From an uncultured Acetobacteraceae bacterium (GTDB lineage Bacteria > Pseudomonadota > Alphaproteobacteria > Acetobacterales > Acetobacteraceae), in assembly GCA_903877125.1 (NCBI GenBank), contig CAIRCM010000143.1, forward strand, positions 1 through 50,422: 50,422 nt of DNA. Reading direction: 5' to 3'. A model generated the notes under the pieces. The model was not told the DNA's origin, ran no database searches, and saw only the letters and a program-made list of their open reading frames with translations. The position numbers and the translations under genes are program-made. Position 1 is the first letter of the stretch. Each line of letters opens with the position of its first letter. Positions 41,987 to 50,302 of this stretch are shown here, piece by piece.

Positions 41987-42250
41987 TCAAAGTTTATACG
42001 GGCTGGTATAATACGCCTCGTGATCCATCTGGGCCGGATCGACATGCAGATATGCCATCCCCGTCATCGGCGCCTTCCGTCGCATCGCCGCGTGCTCGGC
42101 AGCAAGTTGCTCCAGCGCCTGCGAGTCCGGATGCGCGCCGCCGCGCGTCGTGATGGCCTGATGCATGTGCGCGATTCCACCCGTTTTGGGATCGTAAATG
42201 ACGACCATGCTCCACTTGTCGTACGTGCCGACGACCTGATTCATTGCCAT
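41987..42250 (-). CDS. Small protein of unknown function (second gene of an operon)
   Basis: 87 residues from MAMNQVVGTYDKW, with AAAGGA eight bases before the ATG. I do not recognise a family. The sequence is hydrophilic, with several His and Met residues (IAHMHQAITTRGG, MDHEAYYTSPY). It has no signal peptide or membrane segment. It lies 20 bp after the stop of the other small gene, so they are probably co-transcribed. The C-terminus may have been changed by insertion of the nearby palindrome. Confidence 0.65.
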   Translation of the reverse strand: MAMNQVVGTYDKWSMVVIYDPKTGGIAHMHQAITTRGGAHPDSQALEQLAAEHAAMRRKAPMTGMAYLHVDPAQMDHEAYYTSPYKL

Positions 42251-42270
42251 GGGATTGTCCTTTCCGCTGC

Positions 42271-42606
42271 TCAGCCGAAGAATTCGGTAATGCACAGCGC
42301 ACTGCCGCTGCCACCGTCGACGGCGATGATCTGGTACGTGATGTTGGTGCACAGCGTGGCGAACTGACCGATGTTGTTCACGTTGTGCTTGCCGTGATTG
42401 TCAGTGAACTGCGACACGAAGACATTGGCGCCGGGCTGGGTGCTGTCATTGTCGCTTTGGGTCGAAAAGCTTTGCAGCGCCGGGTGGCCCCAGATCGATG
42501 AAGGACCGAAGAAATGGGTCATCGCCGAACCAGCACCCAGATATGCCACGATATTGCCGCCTGTGCTTGCCGAAACACTGTTCGCGAGAACGCCTGTGAT
42601 TGCCAT
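42271..42606 (-). CDS. Small protein of unknown function (first gene of an operon)
   Basis: 111 residues from MAITGVLANSVSASTGGN, chosen because AGGAG lies eight bases upstream. The protein is rich in Ser, Thr, Asn and Gly (FSTQSDNDSTQPGANVFVSQ, FTDNHGKHNVNNIGQFATL) and has two cysteines near the C-terminus. The composition looks like an extracellular or beta-rich protein, but no Sec signal is visible. No family is recognised. An operator-like palindrome lies about 70 bp upstream. Together with the next gene it forms an isolated two-gene unit between mobile repeats, suggesting acquisition. Confidence 0.65.
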   Translation of the reverse strand: MAITGVLANSVSASTGGNIVAYLGAGSAMTHFFGPSSIWGHPALQSFSTQSDNDSTQPGANVFVSQFTDNHGKHNVNNIGQFATLCTNITYQIIAVDGGSGSALCITEFFG

Positions 42607-42676
42607 GTATTGTGCTCCTGTGAAACGACACAGTGCATCGATGATACGTTTTGGCGCGGGCGGCAAACAAAATGGA

Positions 42677-42693
42677 TGTGATTTCGAATCACA
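42677..42693. promoter_or_regulatory. Crp-like palindrome upstream of the small-protein operon
   Basis: TGTGATTTCGAATCACA has perfect seven-base arms around TCG. It resembles a TGTGA-N6-TCACA site with one extra spacer base. It lies 71 bp upstream of the ATG at 42606, in an AT-rich stretch that probably holds the operon promoter. Confidence 0.5.
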
Positions 42694-42807
42694 ATAAATT
42701 CACGTCCGGACGCTACGAAAATCGCCGGATTCCAAGCTCAAAAACGCCAAAACAATGAACTACCTCACGGAATACTTCCGATCCATGGCTTGCGTCGTGC
42801 TGGATGA

Positions 42808-42882
42808 CAGAGCGTTATCGCCAGAGGTGGAACCACACAGCGACGTGAATCACGCGATCAAACCAAGATTTATGGAGCACGA
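42808..42882 (-). repeat. Decayed inverted copy of element B (copy 3)
   Basis: AGAGCG then ATCGCCAGAGGTGGAA, GTGAATCACGCGATCAAAC and GGAGCACGA line up with the reverse complement of element B at 41678-41783. Several substitutions and loss of the hairpin end show it is older. The remaining gene-free sequence up to the malate synthase stop shows nothing else except the hairpin at 42957. Confidence 0.65.
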
Positions 42883-42956
42883 ACGCTGCCGAACCCGGCG
42901 ACGAGGCGTCGCGCCGAGCACGTGGGGCCGGTCAAAAGCGCGAGGACGATGTGTGG

Positions 42957-42974
42957 TCCGCGGGAAACCGCGGA
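42957..42974 (-). terminator. Hairpin downstream of malate synthase
   Basis: TCCGCGG (42957-42963) and CCGCGGA (42968-42974) form a perfect seven-base stem with a four-base loop, 23 bp past the malate synthase stop. There is no T tract, so it is at best a weak or Rho-assisted terminator. Confidence 0.35.
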
Positions 42975-42997
42975 GCTGGGCGCGCAAAAGGCCAGAC

Positions 42998-45160
42998 CTA
43001 CCTTGCCTTCGCTTCCCGCCGCCGCCGGTGCAGCACGAACTCGGTATACCCGTTCGGCTGCGCCCGCCCCTCGAACACCAGATCGCACGCGGCCTTGAAT
43101 GCCACCCCTTCGAACCCCGGCGCCATCGGCGTGTAAGCCGGATCCCCCGCGTTCTGGCCGTCCACGACCAAAGCCATCCGCTTCAGCGTCGCCATCACCT
43201 GCGCCTGGTCCGTCACCCCATGGTGCAGCCAGTTCGCGACATGCTGCGCCGAAATCCGCAGCGTCGCCCGATCCTCCATCAGTCCGACATCGTGGATATC
43301 CGGCACCTTCGAGCACCCAACCCCCTGGTCGATCCACCGCACGACATAGCCCAGAATGCCCTGGCAGTTGTTGTCCAGCTCCTGCTGCACATCCTCAGCC
43401 GACCAGTTCACCCCATCTGCCACCGGGATCGTCAGCAGATCTCCCAGCGGTGCCCGAACCCGCGACATCAGCGCCTTCTGCCGTTCGGAGACATCCACCT
43501 GATGATAATGCAGCGCATGCAGCGTCGCCGCGGTGGGGGAGGGGACCCACGCCGTACTCGCCCCGGCCATCGGATGCCCCACCTTCTGCACCAGCATATC
43601 CGCCATCCGGTCCGGCGCCGCCCACATCCCTTTGCCGATCTGCGCGCGCCCGAGCAGTCCGGCATGCAGCCCGATATCGACGTTCTGGTCCTCGTAGGCC
43701 TTGATCCAGGCGGTGTTCCGCATCTCGTTTTTGCGGATCATCGGCCCCGCTTCCATCGAGGTGTGCATCTCATCACCGGTCCGGTCCAGGAACCCGGTAT
43801 TGATGAACACCACCCGCGACGCCGCCGCATGGATACAGGCCTTAAGATTGGCGGACGTCCGCCGTTCCTCATCCATGATACCCATCTTCAACGTGCAAGC
43901 CGCCAGCCCCAGCACCGCCTCGACCCGCCCAAACAGGTCGTTGGTGAGCGCAACCTCCTCCGGCCCGTGCATCTTCGGCTTAACAATATAGACCGACCCC
44001 GCTCGGCTGTTCCGGATCGGCCCTTTGGACTTCAGATCGTGCATCGCGATCAGCGACGTCACCATCGCGTCCAGGAACCCCTCGGGCGTCTCGGCACCGG
44101 AGGCGTCAAGCACCGCATCCGTATACATATGATGTCCGACGTTGCGGATCAGCATAAGGCTGCGCCCCGACAGCCACAGCGTACCGCCGGAGGGCTTGGT
44201 ATACGACCGGTCCTCGTTCAGCTTGCGGGTCATCGATCGCCCGCCCTTCTCGAACGTATCCGCCAGATCGCCCTTCATCAGCCCAAGCCAGTTGCGGTAC
44301 GCGACCACCTTGTCCTCGGCGTCGACCGCGGCGATGGAATCCTCGCAATCCTGAATGGTCGTCAAGGCCGCTTCCATCACCACGTCGGCCACGCCCGCCG
44401 GATCGTCCTTGCCGATCGGGTGGGACCGGTCGATGACGATCTCCATATGGATGCCATGGTGTCGCAGCAGGATCGTCGATGGGCTCGCGGCCTCTCCCCG
44501 GTATCCCACGCACTGCGCCGGGTCCTTCAACCCCGTCGATCCACCGCCCTTCAGCGTCACCGACAACGCCCCATCCACGATCGCATAGCCCGCCGCGTCT
44601 TCATGCCCGCCAGCAACCAGCGGTGCCGCCTCGTTCAAAAAGACCCGGGCACGCGCGACCACCTTGTCCCCGCGTACCTTGTTGAACCCGCCGGAACGCG
44701 TCGCCCCACCATCCTCCGGGATCGCATCGGTGCCATACAGCGCGTCGTAAAGGCTCCCCCACCGCGCATTCGCCGCGTTCAGCGCGTAACGGGCGTTGGT
44801 CACCGGCACCACCAGTTGCGGCCCGGCGAGGCGCGCGATTTCCGGATCGACGTTCTCCGTGCCGACCTGAAAATCGGCGGGTTCGTCCACCAGATAGCCG
44901 ATATCACGCAGGAAGCCCGTGTATCCGGCCATGTCCGCCGGCTTGCCCTTGTTGGCCAGGTGCCACGCATCGATCTTGGACTGCAAATCCGCACGCTTCG
45001 CCAGCAACGCCGAGCAGCGCGGCGCCAGATCGGCCAGCAGTCCCGCATAGCCCCGCCAGAAATCGTCCTCGCTCACCCCCGTCCCCGGCAACGCCTCGGC
45101 ATTCACGAAATCGAACAGCGTGCTGTCGATGCTGAGGCCAAATGCGCTCGTACGGGCCAT
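42998..45160 (-). CDS. glcB: Malate synthase G
   Basis: 720 residues from [20 protein letters not shown], the full length of the monomeric G form. [20 protein letters not shown] then HVANWLHHG is the C-terminal family signature. [20 protein letters not shown] and [19 protein letters not shown] are catalytic-core blocks. It condenses glyoxylate with acetyl-CoA to malate in the glyoxylate cycle or glycolate pathway. It stands alone, with no isocitrate lyase in the window. It could consume two-carbon products of the catabolic genes. Confidence 0.95.
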   Translation of the reverse strand: MARTSAFGLSIDSTLFDFVNAEALPGTGVSEDDFWRGYAGLLADLAPRCSALLAKRADLQSKIDAWHLANKGKPADMAGYTGFLRDIGYLVDEPADFQVGTENVDPEIARLAGPQLVVPVTNARYALNAANARWGSLYDALYGTDAIPEDGGATRSGGFNKVRGDKVVARARVFLNEAAPLVAGGHEDAAGYAIVDGALSVTLKGGGSTGLKDPAQCVGYRGEAASPSTILLRHHGIHMEIVIDRSHPIGKDDPAGVADVVMEAALTTIQDCEDSIAAVDAEDKVVAYRNWLGLMKGDLADTFEKGGRSMTRKLNEDRSYTKPSGGTLWLSGRSLMLIRNVGHHMYTDAVLDASGAETPEGFLDAMVTSLIAMHDLKSKGPIRNSRAGSVYIVKPKMHGPEEVALTNDLFGRVEAVLGLAACTLKMGIMDEERRTSANLKACIHAAASRVVFINTGFLDRTGDEMHTSMEAGPMIRKNEMRNTAWIKAYEDQNVDIGLHAGLLGRAQIGKGMWAAPDRMADMLVQKVGHPMAGASTAWVPSPTAATLHALHYHQVDVSERQKALMSRVRAPLGDLLTIPVADGVNWSAEDVQQELDNNCQGILGYVVRWIDQGVGCSKVPDIHDVGLMEDRATLRISAQHVANWLHHGVTDQAQVMATLKRMALVVDGQNAGDPAYTPMAPGFEGVAFKAACDLVFEGRAQPNGYTEFVLHRRRREAKAR

Positions 45161-45247
45161 GGATCGCGTCTCCGATGAATATTGCGTTGCAGCATTACGC
45201 GCGGGCACGCACTTCGCCAAGAGGGAATCCAGCCCGATCGCCCAGGT

Positions 45248-46210
45248 TTACGCCAGTTCCGAGGAGTACGGCGAGGCCATCCCATCGGTTTCATCCGACA
45301 GCCGATAATACGCACTCGCATACCCCCCGCGCCCCTCAAACCCGCGAACCGTCCGGTGTTCGGGATGAAAGCGGAACCAGAACGGCTGCGTCGTGGTCGG
45401 GTGGTAGTGCGTGACGCAGGACAGCCGAGGCGTATCGGGCGGCAACGAAAGGGGATGGCTTCGATGCACCAGATCCGCCGACCAGAAAAAGACATCGCCC
45501 TTCTTCGCCAGAAACCGGTGGTATTCCATCCCGGCCCGCTCGCACGCCTCCCGCAGCGCCGCCTCATACCCCGCTCGGTCCGCCCCCGTCCGGGGCATGC
45601 GCTTCGACCCATCCGCGAACAGGAAATGCGGCAACGTATGGCTGCGGTCGTAGAACGCCAGTTCGCCGCTGCCCTCGGTCACATCCTGTAGCGCGATCCA
45701 GCTTGCCGCCAGCAGCAGCGGGTCCTCCACCGCCACCACCGAAGTGTCCTGATGCACACCATGCGCGTTGCTCCGCTGGAACAGCAGTTGCTGCATCGCG
45801 ATCGGCGGCGTGCCGAACACCAGCGACAGGAACCGGCAGATGCGCGGGTGCAGGCAGACCGCCCGGGACGAAGCCAGATTGACGTAGAGGTCGAAGAAAC
45901 TCTCGTAGCGGTTCGGCGCCCGGTCGTGCGCCGTACGGTTGGGTTTGCCGGGATTGGCGTGGTCGGTCCGAGCAAACTTGCCGGGATGCCGGTGCAGCCC
46001 GTGAATGTCCCGCACGAACGCGTCGACCAGCGCCGCCGGGATCGCGTTGCGCCAGATCAGCCAGCCACGCTCGATGAAATGCCGCAGGTCATCGCATTCC
46101 TCCTCGCTGACCAGCCCCTCGCGAAACGCTTTGGCAAGGCGAAACATCGCGTCCGGCGCATCCGTCCAAAGCGTCCGCATGCCCCGCCCATCGCCGGGAG
46201 CCGCCCACAT
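45248..46210 (-). CDS. Phytanoyl-CoA dioxygenase (PhyH) family protein
   Basis: 320 residues; the ATG directly follows the TGA of the alpha/beta-hydrolase gene, and an ATG ten codons in is an alternative. The Fe(II) ligands H153 and D155 (GVHQDTS) and H249 (DLVHRSHPL) are present, with WIALQDVTEGSGELAFYDRS typical of PhyH-like 2-oxoglutarate oxygenases. It probably hydroxylates a small molecule or a lipid- or sugar-linked substrate. It forms a leftward operon with kdsA and the atypical alpha/beta-hydrolase, so a link to surface polysaccharide chemistry is possible but unproven. Confidence 0.85.
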   Translation of the reverse strand: MWAAPGDGRGMRTLWTDAPDAMFRLAKAFREGLVSEEECDDLRHFIERGWLIWRNAIPAALVDAFVRDIHGLHRHPGKFARTDHANPGKPNRTAHDRAPNRYESFFDLYVNLASSRAVCLHPRICRFLSLVFGTPPIAMQQLLFQRSNAHGVHQDTSVVAVEDPLLLAASWIALQDVTEGSGELAFYDRSHTLPHFLFADGSKRMPRTGADRAGYEAALREACERAGMEYHRFLAKKGDVFFWSADLVHRSHPLSLPPDTPRLSCVTHYHPTTTQPFWFRFHPEHRTVRGFEGRGGYASAYYRLSDETDGMASPYSSELA

Positions 46211-47017
46211 TCACGCCGCCCCCAGCAGGAACGGTCCCGCCTTTTCGGCAATCTCCCCAGCGCGTTCCCAACTGATGCAGAATCGCGCCCCCGCCAGAAC
46301 CTCGGCTCGGACGTCGCGGGAGCGCTTAATCATCTCGGACGCAAATTTCGCATAATGAAAATGCTCGCCCAACAGGATCAGCGCCGGCTGGGTTAGCCGC
46401 CGGAGCCCATCGTCCAGGTCGTAATTCGCCAGCGCCGTCACCGCCTGCCAGCCGTTGCGGCCGACTTCCATCCGAGCGGTGTTGATCCGGTCCATCCAGG
46501 ACTGGGACGGGGCCATCGGCGCGTGGCTCGGGTCCACCGTTTCCATGAAGCTGATGGTGCGCGTCAGGGGAAAGCCCGACTCATCGTCCGGCCGCAGCCC
46601 GCCTTGCAGCTCCCGCACATGCTCATGCGTCCGCCCCCGTTCCGGCGAGAACGGGCAGTTCAGCAGCACCACGCGCTCCGTCCGGTGGTGCAGCGTATTG
46701 GCGAAATGCACCGCCACGCCCGCGCCCACCGCTTCGCCCATGACCGAGGCCTTCGCGATTCCCAGTGCATCCAGCACATGCGCCGCGCAACCGACGTAAT
46801 CATTATAGTCCGGCTGCCCTGCCATCGGATCGGAATGCCCATGGCTGGGGTAGTCCATCGCCACGACCTGGAACCGCGGCGCCAGCGCCTCGATCAGTTC
46901 GATCATCAGCGCCGAGGATTGCTGGTTGATGTGAAAAAGCATCACCGCCGGCCCAGATCCCGCGGTCCGGTAATGAATATGCCCCAGCCCGGTCTTCACC
47001 AGTCCGCGATGCATCAT
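46211..47017 (-). CDS. Alpha/beta-hydrolase-fold protein without a Ser nucleophile
   Basis: 268 residues from the first of two ATG codons, two bases after the kdsA stop. The fold is clear: VAMDYPSHGHSDP, the nucleophile-elbow region (KASVMGEAVGAGVAVHFANT) and a late ALILLGEHFHYAKFA strand. The nucleophile elbow reads G-E-A-V-G (94-98), so Ala96 replaces the usual Ser/Cys/Asp. Classical ester hydrolysis therefore looks unlikely. It could be a non-hydrolytic family member or a binding protein. It lies between kdsA and a PhyH-type oxygenase gene. Confidence 0.8.
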   Translation of the reverse strand: MMHRGLVKTGLGHIHYRTAGSGPAVMLFHINQQSSALMIELIEALAPRFQVVAMDYPSHGHSDPMAGQPDYNDYVGCAAHVLDALGIAKASVMGEAVGAGVAVHFANTLHHRTERVVLLNCPFSPERGRTHEHVRELQGGLRPDDESGFPLTRTISFMETVDPSHAPMAPSQSWMDRINTARMEVGRNGWQAVTALANYDLDDGLRRLTQPALILLGEHFHYAKFASEMIKRSRDVRAEVLAGARFCISWERAGEIAEKAGPFLLGAA

Positions 47018-47019
47018 CC

Positions 47020-47862
47020 TCAGCCCCCCTTCGCCAGCCGGTCGAACGCCGCGAGCCGGCTGACCAACGCTTCCATCTGCGGCAGCGGGATCATATTCGG
47101 ACCGTCGCTCGGCGCATTGTCCGGGTCCTGATGCGTCTCGATGAACACCGCCGCCACACCCACCGCCAATGCCGCCCGCGCCAGGATCGGCGCGAACCGC
47201 CGCTCCCCCCCGCTCGACGTGCCCTGGCCGCCAGGCTGTTGGACCGAGTGGGTGGCGTCGAACACCACCGGATAGCCGGTCTCGGCCATGATCGGCAGCG
47301 ACCGCATGTCGCTGACCAGCGTGTTGTAGCCGAAGCTCGCCCCGCGCTCGCACAGCAGAATGTTGCCGTTGCCCGTGCTGGCGATCTTGGCCGCGACGTT
47401 CTTCATGTCCCAAGGCGCGAGGAACTGCCCCTTCTTCACGTTGATCGGCTTGCCGGTTGCCCCGGCCGCGAGCAACAGGTCGGTCTGTCGGCACAGGAAG
47501 GCCGGAATTTGCAGCACATCCACCGCCTCGGCCGCCGGCGCGCATTGCTCCGCGGTGTGCACGTCGGTCAGCACCGGCATGCCCGTCACCGATCGGACCT
47601 CGGCCAGGATTGCCAGTCCCTCCTGTATGCCGACTCCGCGCGCGGCGCTTGCGCTGGTCCGGTTCGCCTTGTCGAAGCTCGATTTGTAGACGATCGGAAC
47701 CCCGGTGCGGCGCGAAATGCCCAACAAGGCATCGGCCATCTCCAGTGCATGGGCACGGGATTCGATCTGGCAGGGGCCGGCGATCAGGACGAACGGCAGG
47801 TGATTTGCCACCGAAATCGGGCCGATCTGGACGATATGCCCCTCTTGCGACGCCATGCTCAT
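47020..47862 (-). CDS. kdsA: 3-deoxy-8-phosphooctulonate synthase
   Basis: 280 residues. [44 protein letters not shown] and [15 protein letters not shown] are diagnostic of KdsA. It condenses arabinose-5-phosphate and phosphoenolpyruvate to Kdo-8-phosphate for the LPS core. Cys31 in GPCQIES marks the metal-dependent class, as opposed to the Asn of the E. coli enzyme. It is the first gene of a leftward operon. Its usual neighbours (pyrG, eno) are not within the window. Confidence 0.93.
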   Translation of the reverse strand: MSMASQEGHIVQIGPISVANHLPFVLIAGPCQIESRAHALEMADALLGISRRTGVPIVYKSSFDKANRTSASAARGVGIQEGLAILAEVRSVTGMPVLTDVHTAEQCAPAAEAVDVLQIPAFLCRQTDLLLAAGATGKPINVKKGQFLAPWDMKNVAAKIASTGNGNILLCERGASFGYNTLVSDMRSLPIMAETGYPVVFDATHSVQQPGGQGTSSGGERRFAPILARAALAVGVAAVFIETHQDPDNAPSDGPNMIPLPQMEALVSRLAAFDRLAKGG

Positions 47863-47937
47863 GCTCCCCTTTCCGCCAATTCGCGGGGCTGATTAGCACG
47901 GATTGTCCATAGAGCGCCCTGGCCCCCGCACCACGCA

Positions 47938-47951
47938 GTGACCCGGATCAC
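47938..47951. promoter_or_regulatory. Crp/FNR-type dyad upstream of kdsA
   Basis: GTGACCCGGATCAC is a near-perfect dyad fitting GTGA-N6-TCAC. Its core also matches the FixK-like box at 34680 except for one base. It lies 76 bp upstream of kdsA and 201 bp upstream of the divergent CHAP gene. Confidence 0.4.
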
Positions 47952-48023
47952 ATTTCCAGGGATTCCCGCGCCCCAATTTCTTCACAATTCGTTGATTTAG
48001 GATCAAATTCCCGTTTTGGCGGG

Positions 48024-48032
48024 TTATCCACA
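48024..48032 (+). other. Single DnaA-box match
   Basis: TTATCCACA equals the consensus DnaA box. Only one copy is present, so it is not an origin by itself. It lies in the 289-bp gap between kdsA and the CHAP gene, which otherwise holds the two promoters. Confidence 0.35.
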
Positions 48033-48151
48033 GGGGTTGGCGTGCGAGTTGCAACATCCCGGTACAATTCGTGCACCGCGAGGGTTGTCAGCTTTGCAAC
48101 CCTGCTGCTACCGCAACCGTCGTCTGGACGACCTCTTAGGGGATACAGCGT

Positions 48152-48958
48152 ATGCGTCAAAACAAAACCGGGTCGAAAATGGCCCTCGCGGGAGCCACCC
48201 TACTTCTTGCAGGCTCTTTCTTTACCGCATCCGCGCAAGCCAACACCGCGACAATGCAGCACCGCCCGGGCGCACCGCAAGCCCGCACTGTGACAAATTG
48301 GCACGGTGTTGTGCATATGTCACACCCGGCGGGCCGGACCCACGGATATAGCCGTATCGCCCGCTCCTACGGCGGTATGTCCTGCGTGCCTTTCGCCCGA
48401 GCGGAATCGGGCATCCTTCTGTCCGGAAATGCTTATCAGTGGTGGGATAACGCCGCCGGCCGCTACGCACGTGGCGCCACCCCCGAACCCGGCAGCGTGC
48501 TGACCTTCCGCGCCAACGGCCGCATGAGCCTGGGCCACGTCGCCGTGGTCGCTCGCGTGGTCAACCCCCGCGAAGTGCTGATCGATCAGGCCAACTGGCC
48601 CGGCGCGACGATGCGCGGCGGCGTGTCCGAAGCCATCCCCGTCGTCGATGTGTCCGAAGCCAACGACTGGACGGCCGTGCGCGTCGGTCTGGGCCGTGGC
48701 GGCGAGTTCGGATCCGTCTATCCAACCTATGGCTTCATCTACGACCGTCCGGACACCGGCACCGTCGTCGCCAACGCCAACCCGACGACCGCCCCGGCCC
48801 CGGCGATGAACCCGCCGCCGCACGATCTGCGCCAAGCCGCCGCGGCACCCCATCGCCCGACCCGCCATTACGTCGAAGTGGCCGAAATCCCGCGCCACCC
48901 GCACCCGCATCGCGTGGTCGGCCTGATCCCGCCGCCGCCCTCGCCGGCCGGGAAGTAA
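48152..48958 (+). CDS. Secreted CHAP-domain protein (putative peptidoglycan hydrolase)
   Basis: 268 residues with AGGGG before the ATG. A long signal peptide (ALAGATLLLAGSFFTASAQA) ends near residue 30. The CHAP domain shows Cys78 (GGMSCVPFARAESGI), His129 (RMSLGHVAVVARV) and the polar residue Asn148 (LIDQANWPG), the amidase/endopeptidase triad. The last 65 residues are Pro- and His-rich (HPHPHRVVGLIPPPPSPAGK) and probably disordered. It probably cleaves peptidoglycan in the periplasm. It is divergent from kdsA and convergent with ald. Confidence 0.85.
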   Translation: MRQNKTGSKMALAGATLLLAGSFFTASAQANTATMQHRPGAPQARTVTNWHGVVHMSHPAGRTHGYSRIARSYGGMSCVPFARAESGILLSGNAYQWWDNAAGRYARGATPEPGSVLTFRANGRMSLGHVAVVARVVNPREVLIDQANWPGATMRGGVSEAIPVVDVSEANDWTAVRVGLGRGGEFGSVYPTYGFIYDRPDTGTVVANANPTTAPAPAMNPPPHDLRQAAAAPHRPTRHYVEVAEIPRHPHPHRVVGLIPPPPSPAGK

Positions 48959-48968
48959 TCCCCCCCGT

Positions 48969-48989
48969 CCCACGGAACAATGCCGTGGG
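48969..48989. terminator. Hairpin between convergent CHAP and ald genes
   Basis: CCCACGG (48969-48975) and CCGTGGG (48983-48989) form a perfect seven-base stem in the 54-bp gap between two convergent stops. No T tract is present on either strand, so it is only a possible bidirectional terminator. Confidence 0.45.
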
Positions 48990-49012
48990 CGCCGATCCCG
49001 GCACGCGGCATG

Positions 49013-50128
49013 TTAAGCCAGCGCCTCCAACGCTGGCACGTGCGGCAGACCCAAAGCCCGTGCGACCGCATCGTGCGTGACCCGTCCCGCATGGATGTTC
49101 AGACCGGCACGTAAATGCGGGTCATCGGCCAGCGCCCGTCGATAACCCTTCTCGGCCAACGCCAGCACGAACGGCAGCGTCGCGTTGGTCAGCGCCAACG
49201 TCGAGGTCCGAGCGACTGCGCCCGGCATATTGGTCACGCAATAATGGACCACCCCTTCCTCCACATAGGTCGGTGCCGCGTGCGTCGTTCGGCGGGAGGT
49301 TTCGAAGCAGCCGCCCTGATCGATCGCGATGTCCACCAGCACCGATCCGGGCCGCATGCGCCGCACCATCTCCCGCGTCACCAGTTTCGGCGCCGCGGCC
49401 CCAGGCACCAGCACTGCGCCGATCACCAGGTCGGCGGCCAGCACGTTGTGCTCGATCGCCTCGGCGGTCGCGAATTGGGTCGTGGCCCGGGCGCCAAATT
49501 GCAGATCGAGTTCGTTCAATCGCCGAAGCGACCGATCGATGATGGTGACCGATGCCTCCAGCCCTACCGCCATCCGCGCCGCATGGGTGCCGGACACCCC
49601 GCCGCCCAGCACCACCACTTTCGCCGGCGGCACGCCCGGCACGCCGCCCAACAGAATCCCGGCCCCGCCCTGCTCGCGTTCCAGGCAATGCGCGCCGACC
49701 TGTACCGCCATCCGTCCCGCGACCTCGCTCATCGGCGCCAACAGCGGCAGCGTCCCGAAGCTGTCGGTCACCGTCTCGTAGGCGATGCACGTCGCCCCAC
49801 TGCCCAGCAGCCCCAGCGTCTGCGCTTTGTCGGCGGCGAGGTGAAGATACGTGAACAGTATCTGTCCGGAGCGCAGCCGGGCGATTTCGGCCGGCTGTGG
49901 CTCCTTCACCTTCACGATCATCTCGGCGTCCGCGAACACCGCTTCCGCGCTCGGCAAAATCGAGGCCCCGGCCGCGCGATAGGCATCGTCGCCGCTGCCG
50001 ATGCCCGCGCCGGCGCCATGTTCGACCATCACGGCGTGGCCATGCAGGGTCAACTCCCGCACCCCAGCCGGCGTCAGACCGACACGGTATTCGTGGGTCT
50101 TGATCTCTTTCGGTACCCCGATCCTCAC
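49013..50128 (-). CDS. ald: Alanine dehydrogenase
   Basis: 371 residues. MRIGVPKEIKTHEYRVGLTP is AlaDH/PNT signature 1. TYLHLAADKAQT contains the active-site His, and VVVLGGGVSGTHAARMAVGL the NAD loop. VLVDIAIDQGGCFETSRRTT then YCVTNMPGAVARTSTLALTN completes the C-terminal half. Length and motifs are those of a NAD-dependent L-alanine dehydrogenase interconverting alanine and pyruvate plus ammonia. It is a stand-alone gene, followed (in its upstream region) by mobile repeats. Confidence 0.95.
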   Translation of the reverse strand: MRIGVPKEIKTHEYRVGLTPAGVRELTLHGHAVMVEHGAGAGIGSGDDAYRAAGASILPSAEAVFADAEMIVKVKEPQPAEIARLRSGQILFTYLHLAADKAQTLGLLGSGATCIAYETVTDSFGTLPLLAPMSEVAGRMAVQVGAHCLEREQGGAGILLGGVPGVPPAKVVVLGGGVSGTHAARMAVGLEASVTIIDRSLRRLNELDLQFGARATTQFATAEAIEHNVLAADLVIGAVLVPGAAAPKLVTREMVRRMRPGSVLVDIAIDQGGCFETSRRTTHAAPTYVEEGVVHYCVTNMPGAVARTSTLALTNATLPFVLALAEKGYRRALADDPHLRAGLNIHAGRVTHDAVARALGLPHVPALEALA

Positions 50129-50196
50129 ACTCAGCCCCCACCGTTGTTTCGCCTGAAAACGATATGGGGACGCGGTGCCGAGCGAACAATCGGCGC

Positions 50197-50302
50197 CTAG
50201 CGCACGATCGGGTCAAGTTGACCCAATCGTGCTCTATAAGTCTTTGTTTGATCGCGTGATTCACGCCGCCGTGTTATTCCACCTCTGGCGATCACGCTCT
50301 AG
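50197..50302 (+). mobile_element. Small CTAG-flanked repeat element B (copy 2)
   Basis: 106 bp between CTAG at 50197-50200 and 50299-50302. It is nearly identical to the copy at 41678-41783 and in the same orientation. The left part again folds into a long hairpin (GGGTCAA/TTGACCC core within ATCGTGC arms). It lies 68 bp upstream of the ald start, so it could affect the ald promoter. Confidence 0.75.

Noticed and set aside
42755-45178. A rightward open frame of about 807 codons opposite malate synthase G.
   Set aside because: It is the antisense shadow of a full-length glcB; composition is His/Arg/Pro-rich with no domain.
47992-48006. TTGATTTAGGATCAA considered as a FixK/FNR box.
   Set aside because: Half-sites are separated by five bases rather than four, so the spacing does not fit the dyad recognised by the family; it may still be a coincidental palindrome.
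48024-48032. The DnaA box considered as part of a replication origin.
   Set aside because: It is a single box with no cluster, AT-rich unwinding region or dnaA/dnaN/parAB neighbours.
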